From the IMG/VR virus record IMGVR_UViG_3300010151_000188, positions 1-22,805 of that record: a stretch of 22,805 bases of DNA; one strand, 5' to 3'. Position 1 is the stretch's first letter. Each line of letters starts with the position of its first letter. Both the position numbers and the translations under genes were made by a program. The notes under the pieces are model-generated. The model worked only from the letters and a program-made list of their open reading frames with translations. It searched no databases and was not told the DNA's origin. The DNA comes from a virus. Shown one piece after another: positions 1 to 5,606 of this stretch.

Positions 1-1
1 T

Positions 2-202
2 AACAGGGATATTATCTGGACAAAGAAAATGTTACATACAAAAAGAAATCTTCTTTATGAGAATTTACTTAACGACAAACATACTCATAGTTGGCAAATA
101 TCTAATTATGTTCCCAAGTGGATTATTGAGCAATTTGTAGAAAGAGGAGAAGATGATATTTTTGGTTATCTTTTTGATAACAACTTTAAATATAACAAAT
201 AA
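2..202 (+). CDS. C-terminal end of an unknown phage protein (cut by window start)
   Basis: An open frame runs from the first bases of the window to a TAA at 200-202 and gives 66 residues. It is open to the left edge, so the gene probably begins outside the window, although an ATG at 29 could also be the start. The fragment is rich in aromatic and basic residues and ends in NNFKYNK. I recognise no family. It is followed by an AAGGAG ribosome binding site for the next gene, which suggests the same transcript. Codon use matches the neighbouring early genes. Confidence 0.5.
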   Translation, partial: NRDIIWTKKMLHTKRNLLYENLLNDKHTHSWQISNYVPKWIIEQFVERGEDDIFGYLFDNNFKYNK

Positions 203-215
203 AAAGGAGAAAGAA

Positions 216-371
216 ATGAGCAGTAATACATATGAGCAAATTGCTTCTGAATTAAAACTAGACTTTAAGCATTTTTTAGAACTATATCTTAATCAGTCTA
301 CTAGTTTAGAAGAATTAGATATTATAGCAAAAGAAATGAAAGACAAATGGAATATAAAGGAGAATAGATAA
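216..371 (+). CDS. Small hypothetical protein, 51 aa
   Basis: This encodes a short acidic, helix-rich protein beginning MSSNTYEQIASELKLDF. I chose the ATG at 216 because AAGGAG lies at 204-209 with normal spacing. An upstream in-frame ATG at 153 would add a hydrophobic stretch that overlaps the preceding gene and lacks a good ribosome binding site. The stop forms TAATG with the next gene, so the two are probably translationally coupled. No family is recognised. Confidence 0.6.
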   Translation: MSSNTYEQIASELKLDFKHFLELYLNQSTSLEELDIIAKEMKDKWNIKENR

Positions 372-820
372 TGGGATTAGACCAAAGTGGCGGAAAGTTA
401 AATTATAAATACGAGTATGAATTTGAAAACCAACAAGGAGAAAAGGTAAAACATAGTTATACAGGAGTAGGGCATTTTGAGTGGAGAAAACACGCAAGAT
501 TGCAAGAGTTTATGACGAGATTATATATGGACAGAAATAATCTAAAAGATAAATGGAGGCTAAGAGATGATGGTTCGTGGTATCCAATAGAGTTTGGCAA
601 ATATAATAGAATTAGATTGAAAGAAGAAGATATAGACAAACTAGAAGAGGCAATTAAAGATAATTACGAAGAGTATTTTTGTGATGGTGGATTTTTATGG
701 GGACATCAAAGGCAAGAAACATACATGCATGCATATAGAGAGCAGGATTTAGAGTTTATAGAGTATGCAAGAAAGCGATTGAAAGACAACAAGAGAGTTT
801 ATTATTCTTGTAGTTGGTAA
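371..820 (+). CDS. Conserved phage protein of the MGLDQ...YYSC family
   Basis: This 149-residue protein has the layout of a widespread phage family: MGLD at the N-terminus, a central F-E-WRKHARLQEFM segment (about residues 36-48), an LKEEDIDKLEEAI helix, and a C-terminal KDNKRVYYSCSW. In databases the family is often labelled uncharacterised, or wrongly named phosphoglycerate kinase; that is family knowledge recalled from memory. No catalytic role is established and none can be read here. It starts in a TAATG overlap with the preceding gene, and its stop runs into a repeated 12-base motif. Confidence 0.75.
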   Translation: MGLDQSGGKLNYKYEYEFENQQGEKVKHSYTGVGHFEWRKHARLQEFMTRLYMDRNNLKDKWRLRDDGSWYPIEFGKYNRIRLKEEDIDKLEEAIKDNYEEYFCDGGFLWGHQRQETYMHAYREQDLEFIEYARKRLKDNKRVYYSCSW

Positions 821-830
821 AATAGTTGGG
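819..830 (+). repeat. 12-base intergenic motif, copy 1
   Basis: AAAATAGTTGGG overlaps the stop codon of the 149-residue protein and is followed by AAC. Exact copies lie at 4885-4896 and 4997-5008. Here AATAGTT (821-827) can also pair with AACTATT (844-850) to form a 7-bp hairpin. Confidence 0.6.
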
Positions 831-888
831 AACAAAAAAGAAAAACTATTGTTAAAGGTAGTATGAAACAAAAACAAAAGGAGAAAAA

Positions 889-1038
889 ATGAGTCAAGAC
901 TATATAAAAATTAAATTGAAAAGACTCAATAAAATTAAGATTTTTGTAGTAAAAAAGAATGACTATAATTCTTTATTGTCAGAGGTATTGAAAGTGTTTA
1001 GACAATTAGGATACAATGTAAAGGTGGAGGAAAAATGA
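889..1038 (+). CDS. Small basic hypothetical protein, 49 aa
   Basis: An ATG at 889 follows AAAAGGAG at 877-884 with good spacing and opens a 49-residue frame that begins MSQDYIKIKLKRLNKIKIF and ends in KVEEK. It has many lysines and alternating hydrophobic residues, so a small alpha/beta fold is possible. Its TGA overlaps the next ATG (ATGA), typical of this operon. No family is recognised. Confidence 0.5.
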   Translation: MSQDYIKIKLKRLNKIKIFVVKKNDYNSLLSEVLKVFRQLGYNVKVEEK

Positions 1039-1106
1039 GTAAAGAAATACAAACAAATCAAGAGTATGTAATAAGAACTCTGTGGAAGTCAGACCAAGTA
1101 TTTTAA
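1035..1106 (+). CDS. Possible 23-aa peptide
   Basis: The ATG overlaps the previous stop as ATGA, and GTGGAGG lies just upstream (1024-1030), so initiation is plausible. The product is 23 residues, from MSKEIQTNQEYV to WKSDQVF. It ends two bases before a strong inverted repeat, so it may act as a short leader peptide for that element. It could also be chance. Confidence 0.3.
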   Translation: MSKEIQTNQEYVIRTLWKSDQVF

Positions 1107-1107
1107 A

Positions 1108-1187
1108 TCAGAACAGAGGTGGAAGGTTCGGAACTTTAGGAAAACCGATTAAATCATTCCAACAAAGCCTCATAACCTCAGTTCTGA
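1108..1187 (+). ncRNA. Structured intergenic element A (80 nt, long closing stem)
   Basis: TCAGAACAGAGGT (1108-1120) is complementary to ACCTCAGTTCTGA (1175-1187) over 13 positions, with one A-A mismatch. Inside, AAGGTT-CGG-AACTTT (1123-1137) can form a 6-bp hairpin. No T-tract follows, so it is not an intrinsic terminator. It lies between a tiny ORF and the 152-residue gene, and the ribosome binding site of that gene starts about 10 bases past the stem. It could be a leader RNA or a regulatory hairpin. Function is unknown. Confidence 0.4.
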
Positions 1188-1207
1188 AAACTTAAAAAGG
1201 AGAATAG

Positions 1208-1666
1208 ATGAAAGTATATAGAAGATATCATAAAAAAGAAACAATGAAAGCAGGAAGATATTACATAGGAGATTTATGTTATATCTTGGATGAGGATGAT
1301 TGGGTAGAGGTATGTGATTTAATATTTCCCTTTAATGAAAAACATAATCACAAAGACATTGCCAATGTAGAACTTGGCGGAAGATTTAAATTAAAGAATG
1401 GAAAGATTATATCTTTGTATGGAACTGAACATGGAGATGGGACATACCATATAAAGAATATGAAAGATAATAACATAGGAAAACTTCATGTAGATAGCGG
1501 AACGTTAGGTTGCGTTATGATACAAGATAAAAATGAACTGCCTATGGGTAGTGGATATAAGACGAAAACATTTAAAGAGGATTTTGAGTTGGACTATACC
1601 AATAGCGGAGAGATTGTATTTAAGAATCTTGATGGAGATTGGATAGCATATATACCAACAATGTAA
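1208..1666 (+). CDS. Conserved phage hypothetical protein, 152 aa (GDLCYIL type)
   Basis: The 152-residue product starts MKVYRRYHKKETMKAGRYYIGDLCYIL. The segments AGRYYIGDLCY (about residues 15-25), YGTEHGDGTY (about 71-80) and a later VDSGTLGCV resemble a phage family with GDPCY, GDGxY and G-x-G motifs whose role is unknown to me. AAGGAG at 1196-1201 supports the ATG at 1208; an internal Met at residue 13 has no better signal. It lies between two structured intergenic elements and probably has its own translational control. No membrane segment is visible. Confidence 0.6.
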   Translation: MKVYRRYHKKETMKAGRYYIGDLCYILDEDDWVEVCDLIFPFNEKHNHKDIANVELGGRFKLKNGKIISLYGTEHGDGTYHIKNMKDNNIGKLHVDSGTLGCVMIQDKNELPMGSGYKTKTFKEDFELDYTNSGEIVFKNLDGDWIAYIPTM

Positions 1667-1670
1667 GATT

Positions 1671-1819
1671 TGGGGGTGGTGGATATTGTCGCTACTCTTT
1701 GCGAGGGAGTATTTGTCTAGGGTAGTAAGTAGTGAGACAAAATGTTATATATGTGTCTGCGGATGCTAATAAGAATATCTTACTAGTTATTGCATAGCAA
1801 TTATATTCAGAAACCCCCA
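1671..1819 (+). ncRNA. Structured intergenic element B (149 nt, multi-hairpin)
   Basis: TGGGGGT (1671-1677) pairs with ACCCCCA (1813-1819) as a closing stem. Inside, GGATATT (1681-1687) pairs with AATATCT (1774-1780, one G-U). TACTC (1693-1697) pairs with GAGTA (1707-1711), TTTGTCT (1712-1718) with AGACAAA (1735-1741), and ATTGC (1789-1793) with GCAAT (1797-1801). AGACA can alternatively pair with a second TGTCT at 1754-1758, so two exclusive folds exist. No gene fits here and no T-tract follows. A structured RNA is plausible but unproven. Confidence 0.4.
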
Positions 1820-1863
1820 CTAGATTTATGGGAACTTTAATTAACAAAAGGAGTATAAGTAGT

Positions 1864-1929
1864 ATGAAATTATTAGAAAAGATATTTACATCTATGTTAA
1901 AAGCAATAGGTATAAAGGAGGAGAAATGA
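1864..1929 (+). CDS. Possible 21-aa peptide
   Basis: AAAGGAG at 1847-1853 precedes an ATG at 1864 that opens a 21-residue frame, MKLLEKIFTSMLKAIGIKEE plus a final K. It would form an amphipathic helix. The TGA overlaps the next ATG as ATGA, and the next gene's AAGGAGG signal lies inside this ORF. The coupling favours real translation, but the size leaves this uncertain. Confidence 0.35.
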   Translation: MKLLEKIFTSMLKAIGIKEEK

Positions 1930-2120
1930 ATAAAAAAATAATACAAGCGATTAAAGAGTGGCTATCAGATAATATAGTAACTGATGATGAAATCAGTAGT
2001 ATATCAGATGGGACACATGATATAGTGTATGGAAGAAAAGAGTTAGCAGTATCTTTAATGGAAAAAATACATACATGGGAGAGATTTCCTGAAAACATAA
2101 ACATAGAGGAAGACAAATGA
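1926..2120 (+). CDS. Small acidic hypothetical protein, 64 aa
   Basis: The 64-residue protein begins MNKKIIQAIKEWLSDNI and is acidic overall. AAGGAGG directly upstream fixes the ATG. It overlaps both neighbours by four bases, so it is part of a coupled cluster. A helix-rich fold is likely from its composition. I recognise no domain. Confidence 0.6.
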   Translation: MNKKIIQAIKEWLSDNIVTDDEISSISDGTHDIVYGRKELAVSLMEKIHTWERFPENINIEEDK

Positions 2121-2524
2121 GAAAGAAAGATTTTGACTTAATGGATTATATGAGTGAAATACTAGATAATTTTTATAATAAAAATGGATTGGAAAGTATG
2201 TGTGCTTTGGATAGTCAGCATTGTGGAAACTATAAAAATCAAGAACAATATAAATGGTTGCAAAGATTTTCTATTGTTTGGGAAAAACTTGAAGATAGAT
2301 ACAATAAAAGAAATTATTATCAGTATACACGTTTGAAAGGAATGCAAATGAACAAAGGAAATAAATCATATCTATATACCAGAGGTAGTGTAAGTGGTTA
2401 TAGTATAGTTATTGAAAATCTTACACTTGAAGAAGAAAAAATATTGTGGAAAATAATACGACCAATATACCTTCTATTCAGAAAAACAAGAGTATTGGAG
2501 GAAATTTATAATGAAAGTAAATGA
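2117..2524 (+). CDS. Hypothetical protein, 135 aa
   Basis: This encodes 135 residues beginning MRKKDFDLMDYMSEILDNFY, rich in Tyr, Lys and Asn. GAGGAAGA at the end of the preceding gene serves as the ribosome binding site, and the ATG overlaps that gene's TGA. The C-terminal third (TLEEEKILWKIIRPIYLL, about residues 102-119) looks like a helical hairpin. There is no signal peptide and no recognisable catalytic motif. It overlaps the next gene by 14 bases. The product is probably phage-specific. Confidence 0.55.
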   Translation: MRKKDFDLMDYMSEILDNFYNKNGLESMCALDSQHCGNYKNQEQYKWLQRFSIVWEKLEDRYNKRNYYQYTRLKGMQMNKGNKSYLYTRGSVSGYSIVIENLTLEEEKILWKIIRPIYLLFRKTRVLEEIYNESK

Positions 2525-2882
2525 ATACAAAGCAAACCCCAACATAGAAACAGGTGGGACAAGCAGGTTCAGTGAGGTTATGTTAAAACCTATTGAACTA
2601 TTATTAGTATTTGGTAAACCCCATACATATGATAGTTATAAAGTATCAGGTGAGTATCTGTTTGAACACAGAGAAACAGGAACACCTATAACTCTATATG
2701 ATTGGAAATATACTACTCTGTATGAATCAGATGGTATTGAACCAGTAGATTTTTGGAAGTTAGATGAGGAGGTTCAGTTTAATATAGGTTCAAAAAATAG
2801 TTATGCTTTTGGATTTGATGAATGGATAAAATCTTTTATTAAAGATGAGTTAAATAAAATAAACAAAGGAGAAAGACAATGA
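2511..2882 (+). CDS. Conserved phage hypothetical protein, 123 aa
   Basis: The 123-residue product starts MKVNEYKANPNIETGGTSRF. It contains VFGKPHTYDSYKVSGEYLFE (about residues 34-53), ITLYDWKYTTLY (60-71) and FNIGSKNSYAFGFDEWI (90-106). A beta-rich core with a YDW/YDYK-like strand and a final 'FNIGxxN' segment recalls small proteins of unknown function in marine phages; this is a loose resemblance from memory. GGAGG upstream supports the start, which lies 14 bases inside the preceding gene. It overlaps the next ATG by four bases. Confidence 0.5.
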   Translation: MKVNEYKANPNIETGGTSRFSEVMLKPIELLLVFGKPHTYDSYKVSGEYLFEHRETGTPITLYDWKYTTLYESDGIEPVDFWKLDEEVQFNIGSKNSYAFGFDEWIKSFIKDELNKINKGERQ

Positions 2883-3151
2883 GCAAGATGAGTGAGTTAG
2901 ATAGAAAAAGACAAGAAGTGGAGGAAGTAATGAGCAATGAAAACGAAATAACAATACAAGTCTATTACACAATAGATGATGAGACAGGTATCAGACACTA
3001 CGATACAGATAGTATGCGTGATGAGTTTGATAAAGAGATTGAACAACTTGAAGACAACACACAAGCAGAGGTTGATGGTTGGAATGAGAAGCAAAAAGAC
3101 TATGCTATGGATAGTATGACAAGTGATGAAGTAGAAGGAGAAAAACAATGA
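2879..3151 (+). CDS. Acidic hypothetical protein, 90 aa
   Basis: The protein is very acidic, with segments TDSMRDEFDKEIEQLED (about residues 43-59) and a charged C-terminus, so it is probably mostly helical. The ATG at 2879 follows AAAGGAGA and overlaps the preceding stop. Two further Met codons (residues 4 and 18) could serve as starts. No family is recognised. The DNA-mimic idea suggested by its charge is speculation. Confidence 0.5.
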   Translation: MSKMSELDRKRQEVEEVMSNENEITIQVYYTIDDETGIRHYDTDSMRDEFDKEIEQLEDNTQAEVDGWNEKQKDYAMDSMTSDEVEGEKQ

Positions 3152-3309
3152 GTAAAAAAGCAAAAAATATTGATGCTAAGAATATTCATAGTGCAATAGA
3201 AGCATTTAAAATACAAGAAAAAATAGGAAAGTTGATAGACAAACTAGATAAACTGGGTTTTGAGTTTATGTTTTATAATCACCAGTCTTCTATAAGGAGG
3301 AAGAGATGA
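3148..3309 (+). CDS. Small basic hypothetical protein, 53 aa
   Basis: The ATG at 3148 overlaps the preceding TGA and follows AGAAGGAG. The 53-residue frame begins MSKKAKNIDAKNIHSAIEAF, continues as an amphipathic helix with KLIDKLDKLGFEFMFY, and ends in SIRRKR. Its last codons carry AAGGAGG, a strong ribosome binding site for an ATG at 3306. No family is recognised. Confidence 0.5.
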   Translation: MSKKAKNIDAKNIHSAIEAFKIQEKIGKLIDKLDKLGFEFMFYNHQSSIRRKR

Positions 3310-3363
3310 GAGATTATAAGTCTAGCCTTAAACGAAGGGTGGAAACCTGATTGGCAGAAATAA
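3306..3363 (+). pseudogene. Broken remnant of an NEGW-PDW phage protein
   Basis: A strong AAGGAGG site precedes an ATG at 3306, but that frame stops after 14 residues (MRDYKSSLKRRVET). In the +1 frame the same DNA encodes SLALNEGWKPDWQK, ending at a TAA at 3361-3363. LNEGWxPDW is a motif I recall from small conserved phage proteins. A one-base shift near 3318 would join the start to the motif. I read this as a decayed or frameshifted short gene. A genuine 14-residue leader peptide is the alternative. Confidence 0.35.
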
Positions 3364-3515
3364 AATCGTGTAAGTGCATGGATTGTTGGAAAACAATAAT
3401 GACTTACGAGTCGTGGGAATATAAAAATATAACATATTGCTATGCTTGTTGGCTAGCAATAACAGAAGAGGGGAGAGAAAAAAAAGATGAGAGATTACAC
3501 ACAAGAAAGTATTGA
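3351..3515 (+). CDS. Possible zinc-ribbon protein, 54 aa (TTG start)
   Basis: From a TTG at 3351 a 54-residue frame contains CKCMDCW (residues 7-13) and CYACW (30-34). The two CxxC pairs, about 17 residues apart, are typical of a zinc ribbon. The first in-frame ATG (3378) would fall inside the first CxxC, which argues for the TTG. GAAGGG upstream (3334-3339) is a weak ribosome binding site. The end overlaps the next gene by 29 bases. The paired cysteines support coding; the start is uncertain. Confidence 0.4.
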   Translation: MAEIKSCKCMDCWKTIMTYESWEYKNITYCYACWLAITEEGREKKDERLHTRKY

Positions 3516-3822
3516 ATCAAAATATAGAGCAGACTTGGAAAAACTTGGCAGTTATTCAATAATTATACCGCTAGACAAGGGGGATATTGGTTGTTATGTA
3601 GAAGGATTTGATGATATGAATGTTAAAGATTCTAATGAATTTTGTAGAGAAGTTGTTAATTTATTAGAGTTTGAAATAATAACAATGAATAATACACAAA
3701 AGAGTAAATCAAATAGATTTCTATATCTAGTTAAAGAGGTTACGAAAAAAATATGTAGGATGAATAACTTAACATTTAAAGATTCTGATGAGTTATTCTT
3801 ACTAGGTCAAGGCGATGCTTGA
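3487..3822 (+). CDS. Hypothetical protein, 111 aa
   Basis: This 111-residue protein begins MRDYTQESIESKYRADLEKL and contains a beta-type segment YSIIIPLDKGDIGCYVEGF (about residues 23-41), followed by helices. GAGGGGAGA at 3468-3476 is the likely ribosome binding site. The N-terminal MRDY matches the start of the broken ORF at 3306, perhaps by chance. It overlaps the downstream nuclease gene by 8 bases, so joint expression is likely. No domain is recognised. Confidence 0.55.
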   Translation: MRDYTQESIESKYRADLEKLGSYSIIIPLDKGDIGCYVEGFDDMNVKDSNEFCREVVNLLEFEIITMNNTQKSKSNRFLYLVKEVTKKICRMNNLTFKDSDELFLLGQGDA

Positions 3823-4549
3823 TATTAAAGATATATATAATGCATATCTTCAGAAACTTAATGAGGATAATCGTATCAATAGATATGAGGACAAGGAGCA
3901 TTGGTTCCATGCCTCATCCAGTGGAATGTGTATGCGTAAGATATATTACAATAGCATTGAGCAGGTAGATAGCACAGAGATAGACGAGAATACATTACGA
4001 TTGTTTAGACTTGGCGATTTAGTTCATGGAGATATACAAGATTCTTTAATGCTACACGCAGAGAAAGAGAAAGTAGATATATTAATTGAAGAAGAGATAC
4101 AGATAAAAGATATTAATGTTAGAGGATTCTTTGATATATGTATAGTGGATGATGATGCTATGTATGATATAAAAACGTGCAATAGTTTTAAGTGGAGGAA
4201 CTTGTTTGGTAGAACACCTGACCCTGAACCTGCGGAGAATTATGCATTGCAGTTAGGGACTTATGCTTATTGGTATCAACAAAAATATGATGCTGAATTA
4301 CAGAAGTTGGCTTTGGTTTATTACAACAAGGACACCTCATTAATGAGAGAGGTCAATGTCCCGAAGTCCTTTATTATCAAGGCTTACGAGTATTGGAAAG
4401 ATGTGAATGAACGATTTAAAATTGGGATACCAGAGGTATCTTTAGGCACCGCACCAGTTTATGAGTGGGAGTGTAATGTAAAATATTGTGGCTACTTTAA
4501 TCACTGCGGAGGTGGATTGAAGGGTCAAAGTAAATGGAGTAAACGATAA
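3815..4549 (+). CDS. Cas4/RecB-like PD-(D/E)XK nuclease with Fe-S cysteines
   Basis: The 244-residue protein carries the motif order of the Cas4/AddB-type branch of PD-(D/E)XK nucleases. There is a first cysteine in SSSGMC (C39) near RKIYY, a GDLVHG motif with H71, the catalytic acid in GFFDIC (D107), D118 and K120 in YDIKT, and QLGTYAYW with Q146 and Y150. Three C-terminal cysteines (C220, C225, C231) complete the set of four that bind a 4Fe-4S cluster in this family. Phage members process DNA ends for recombination, usually as 5'-3' exonucleases. With the ERF annealing protein downstream it probably forms an exonuclease/annealase pair. The family call is strong; polarity is inferred. Confidence 0.85.
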   Translation: MLDIKDIYNAYLQKLNEDNRINRYEDKEHWFHASSSGMCMRKIYYNSIEQVDSTEIDENTLRLFRLGDLVHGDIQDSLMLHAEKEKVDILIEEEIQIKDINVRGFFDICIVDDDAMYDIKTCNSFKWRNLFGRTPDPEPAENYALQLGTYAYWYQQKYDAELQKLALVYYNKDTSLMREVNVPKSFIIKAYEYWKDVNERFKIGIPEVSLGTAPVYEWECNVKYCGYFNHCGGGLKGQSKWSKR

Positions 4550-4564
4550 AACAAAGGAGTAATA

Positions 4565-4885
4565 ATGGCTAAAACATTAGCAACTGGAAGAAAAAAAGCA
4601 GTCAATACAAAGACTTATGCAACAGGTAGAAAGAAACATACCAATGTGCCTACATTAAAAACAGGTAGAGCAAGGATAACTTCAGCTGAAGGGAGACCAA
4701 GCAAAACTTTATATGTGTTAAAACATTTAGAGAAGCATGGGACTATCACTAGTTGGGATGCTATACAATTATATAATGCAACTAGGTTATCAGGTATCAT
4801 CTTTACCTTAAAGCAACAAGGGTATGTGATTGAAACCACTGGTGGCGAAGGTAGAAATTATGCTACTTATCATTTGAGAGGTTAA
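4565..4885 (+). CDS. Winged-helix DNA-binding protein with TGR-repeat tail
   Basis: This 106-residue protein has two parts. Residues 1-45 are a basic tail with three spaced repeats: ATGRKK (6-11), ATGRKK (19-24) and KTGRAR (32-37). Residues 46-104 look like a winged helix of the phage HTH_39 type (Pfam PF14090): LKHLEKHGTITSWDAIQLYN, then a recognition helix with TRLSGIIFTLKQQGY and a wing GGEGRNYATYHL. The tail may add minor-groove or nucleic-acid contacts, like an AT-hook. AAAGGAG precedes the ATG. It sits directly before structured element C, so it may be a regulator or an architectural protein. Confidence 0.7.
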   Translation: MAKTLATGRKKAVNTKTYATGRKKHTNVPTLKTGRARITSAEGRPSKTLYVLKHLEKHGTITSWDAIQLYNATRLSGIIFTLKQQGYVIETTGGEGRNYATYHLRG

Positions 4886-4896
4886 AAATAGTTGGG
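4885..4896 (+). repeat. 12-base intergenic motif, copy 2
   Basis: This exact copy of AAAATAGTTGGG starts at the last base of the stop codon of the winged-helix gene, just as copy 1 overlaps a stop. Its GGG is the beginning of the long stem of structured element C. Confidence 0.6.
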
Positions 4897-4993
4897 TGGT
4901 AGGCTTACAAATCCTCACATCATTCATACCCTTTTTATTGGTTAGTGAGATTATGCTACACATCACAAAGTGAGTTGATAAAGTTTACCACCC
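4894..4993 (+). ncRNA. Structured intergenic element C (100 nt, three-way junction)
   Basis: GGGTGGTAGGCTT (4894-4906) pairs with AAGTTTACCACCC (4981-4993) in a 13-bp stem with two G-U pairs. Inside, AATCCTCAC (4910-4918) can pair with GTGAGATT with a bulged C, and TCAC-AAA-GTGA forms a small hairpin near 4962-4974. The fold is that of a multi-branch RNA. There is no ORF and no T-tract. It lies between the winged-helix gene and a 74-residue gene. I could not match it to a tRNA or any known RNA class. Confidence 0.45.
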
Positions 4994-4996
4994 TAC

Positions 4997-5008
4997 AAAA
5001 TAGTTGGG
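4997..5008 (+). repeat. 12-base intergenic motif, copy 3
   Basis: A third exact AAAATAGTTGGG, followed by AAC as in copy 1, begins three bases after the closing arm of element C. It is not next to a stop codon. Confidence 0.6.
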
Positions 5009-5040
5009 AACCTTTTAAAGTTTGTGACATATAAGTGTTG

Positions 5041-5068
5041 TAAGCCAAAGCAATGGTGCCTTGGCTTA
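5041..5068 (+). other. Perfect 8-bp hairpin in the leader of the 74-aa gene
   Basis: TAAGCCAA (5041-5048) is perfectly complementary to TTGGCTTA (5061-5068), and an inner G-C pair extends it. It ends about 20 bases before the ATG at 5089. No T-tract follows, so a leader hairpin is more likely than a terminator. Confidence 0.45.
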
Positions 5069-5088
5069 AACCAAAATGGAGAATAAAA

Positions 5089-5313
5089 ATGAAAATAAGT
5101 AACATGATTAATAAGAGAATCAATGCAAATCTGAGTTTGATTAAATGGTATTCCGAACAATTAAAAGAAGAAGAATCGGAAAAAAAATACGAACTAATTA
5201 GAGATAAAATGCATTTAGTTGAAAGAGAACAAAATTTCTTAATTGATTTGCTAAATGCAATGGGTCAGGAAGAACTACAAGAACAAAAGGAAAAACAAAA
5301 TGAAACAAGATGA
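5089..5313 (+). CDS. Coiled-coil hypothetical protein, 74 aa
   Basis: The ATG at 5089 is preceded by TGGAGA. An upstream in-frame ATG at 5053 lies within the hairpin and is less likely. The 74-residue protein begins MKISNMINKRINANLSLIKW, is almost entirely helical and is rich in Glu and Lys, as in a coiled coil (about residues 15-70). It overlaps the next gene by 14 bases. No family is recognised. Confidence 0.55.
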   Translation: MKISNMINKRINANLSLIKWYSEQLKEEESEKKYELIRDKMHLVEREQNFLIDLLNAMGQEELQEQKEKQNETR

Positions 5314-5476
5314 AGATAGAGGATTGCTAGTCTGCTGTGATTGCGGTGGTTCACCTAGTAGTGAGCCTATGGAAGACGTAGGATGTAATGTATGGTCTGC
5401 CCTATGTAAAACTTGTAAAGACTGGGCGGATTTTAAATATGAAAAGGATTTAGAGGATGAGCAAGAAAACAATTAA
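5300..5476 (+). CDS. Small zinc-ribbon-like protein, 58 aa
   Basis: The 58-residue product has CCDCGG (residues 12-17) and CKTC (36-39), two CxxC pairs that fit a treble-clef or zinc-ribbon site, within an acidic protein. The ATG at 5300 follows AAAAGG and lies inside the end of the preceding gene. The rest (DWADFKYEKDLEDEQ) is charged. Small zinc ribbons in phage early regions often bind nucleic acid or host proteins; the role here is unknown. Confidence 0.6.
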   Translation: MKQDEDRGLLVCCDCGGSPSSEPMEDVGCNVWSALCKTCKDWADFKYEKDLEDEQENN

Positions 5477-5606
5477 CAGTGCTTGGGATATAAGAAAAGA
5501 AGGGAAACTAAATAAAAATAATATTATATTCAGAGACAGCACTTATAAAAGATTATTTAATAAAATGAAAAAAGTAAACGATAAACCAAAAAAGGAGATA
5601 AAATGA
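5457..5606 (+). CDS. Small basic hypothetical protein, 49 aa
   Basis: An ATG at 5457, inside the end of the zinc-ribbon gene and preceded by TTAGAGG, opens a 49-residue frame from MSKKTINSAWDIRKEGKLNK to a Lys-rich tail. Its TGA overlaps the ATG of the ERF gene (ATGA), and the AAAGGAG for ERF lies in its last codons. The coupling favours a real gene. The strongly basic composition may mean nucleic-acid binding. Confidence 0.5.
   Translation: MSKKTINSAWDIRKEGKLNKNNIIFRDSTYKRLFNKMKKVNDKPKKEIK

Noticed and set aside
1108-1187. tRNA-like look (GGTTCGGAAC inside a stem)
   Set aside because: The closing stem is 13 bp, there is no anticodon arm of the right size and no CCA context, so it is not a tRNA.
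1671-1682. G-quadruplex in GGGGGTGGTGG
   Set aside because: Only one G-run of three or more is present. The run is better explained by pairing with ACCCCCA.
1981-1998. CTGATGA followed by GAAA, like a hammerhead ribozyme core
   Set aside because: There is no stem II between the two boxes and it lies inside a coding frame. The match is chance.
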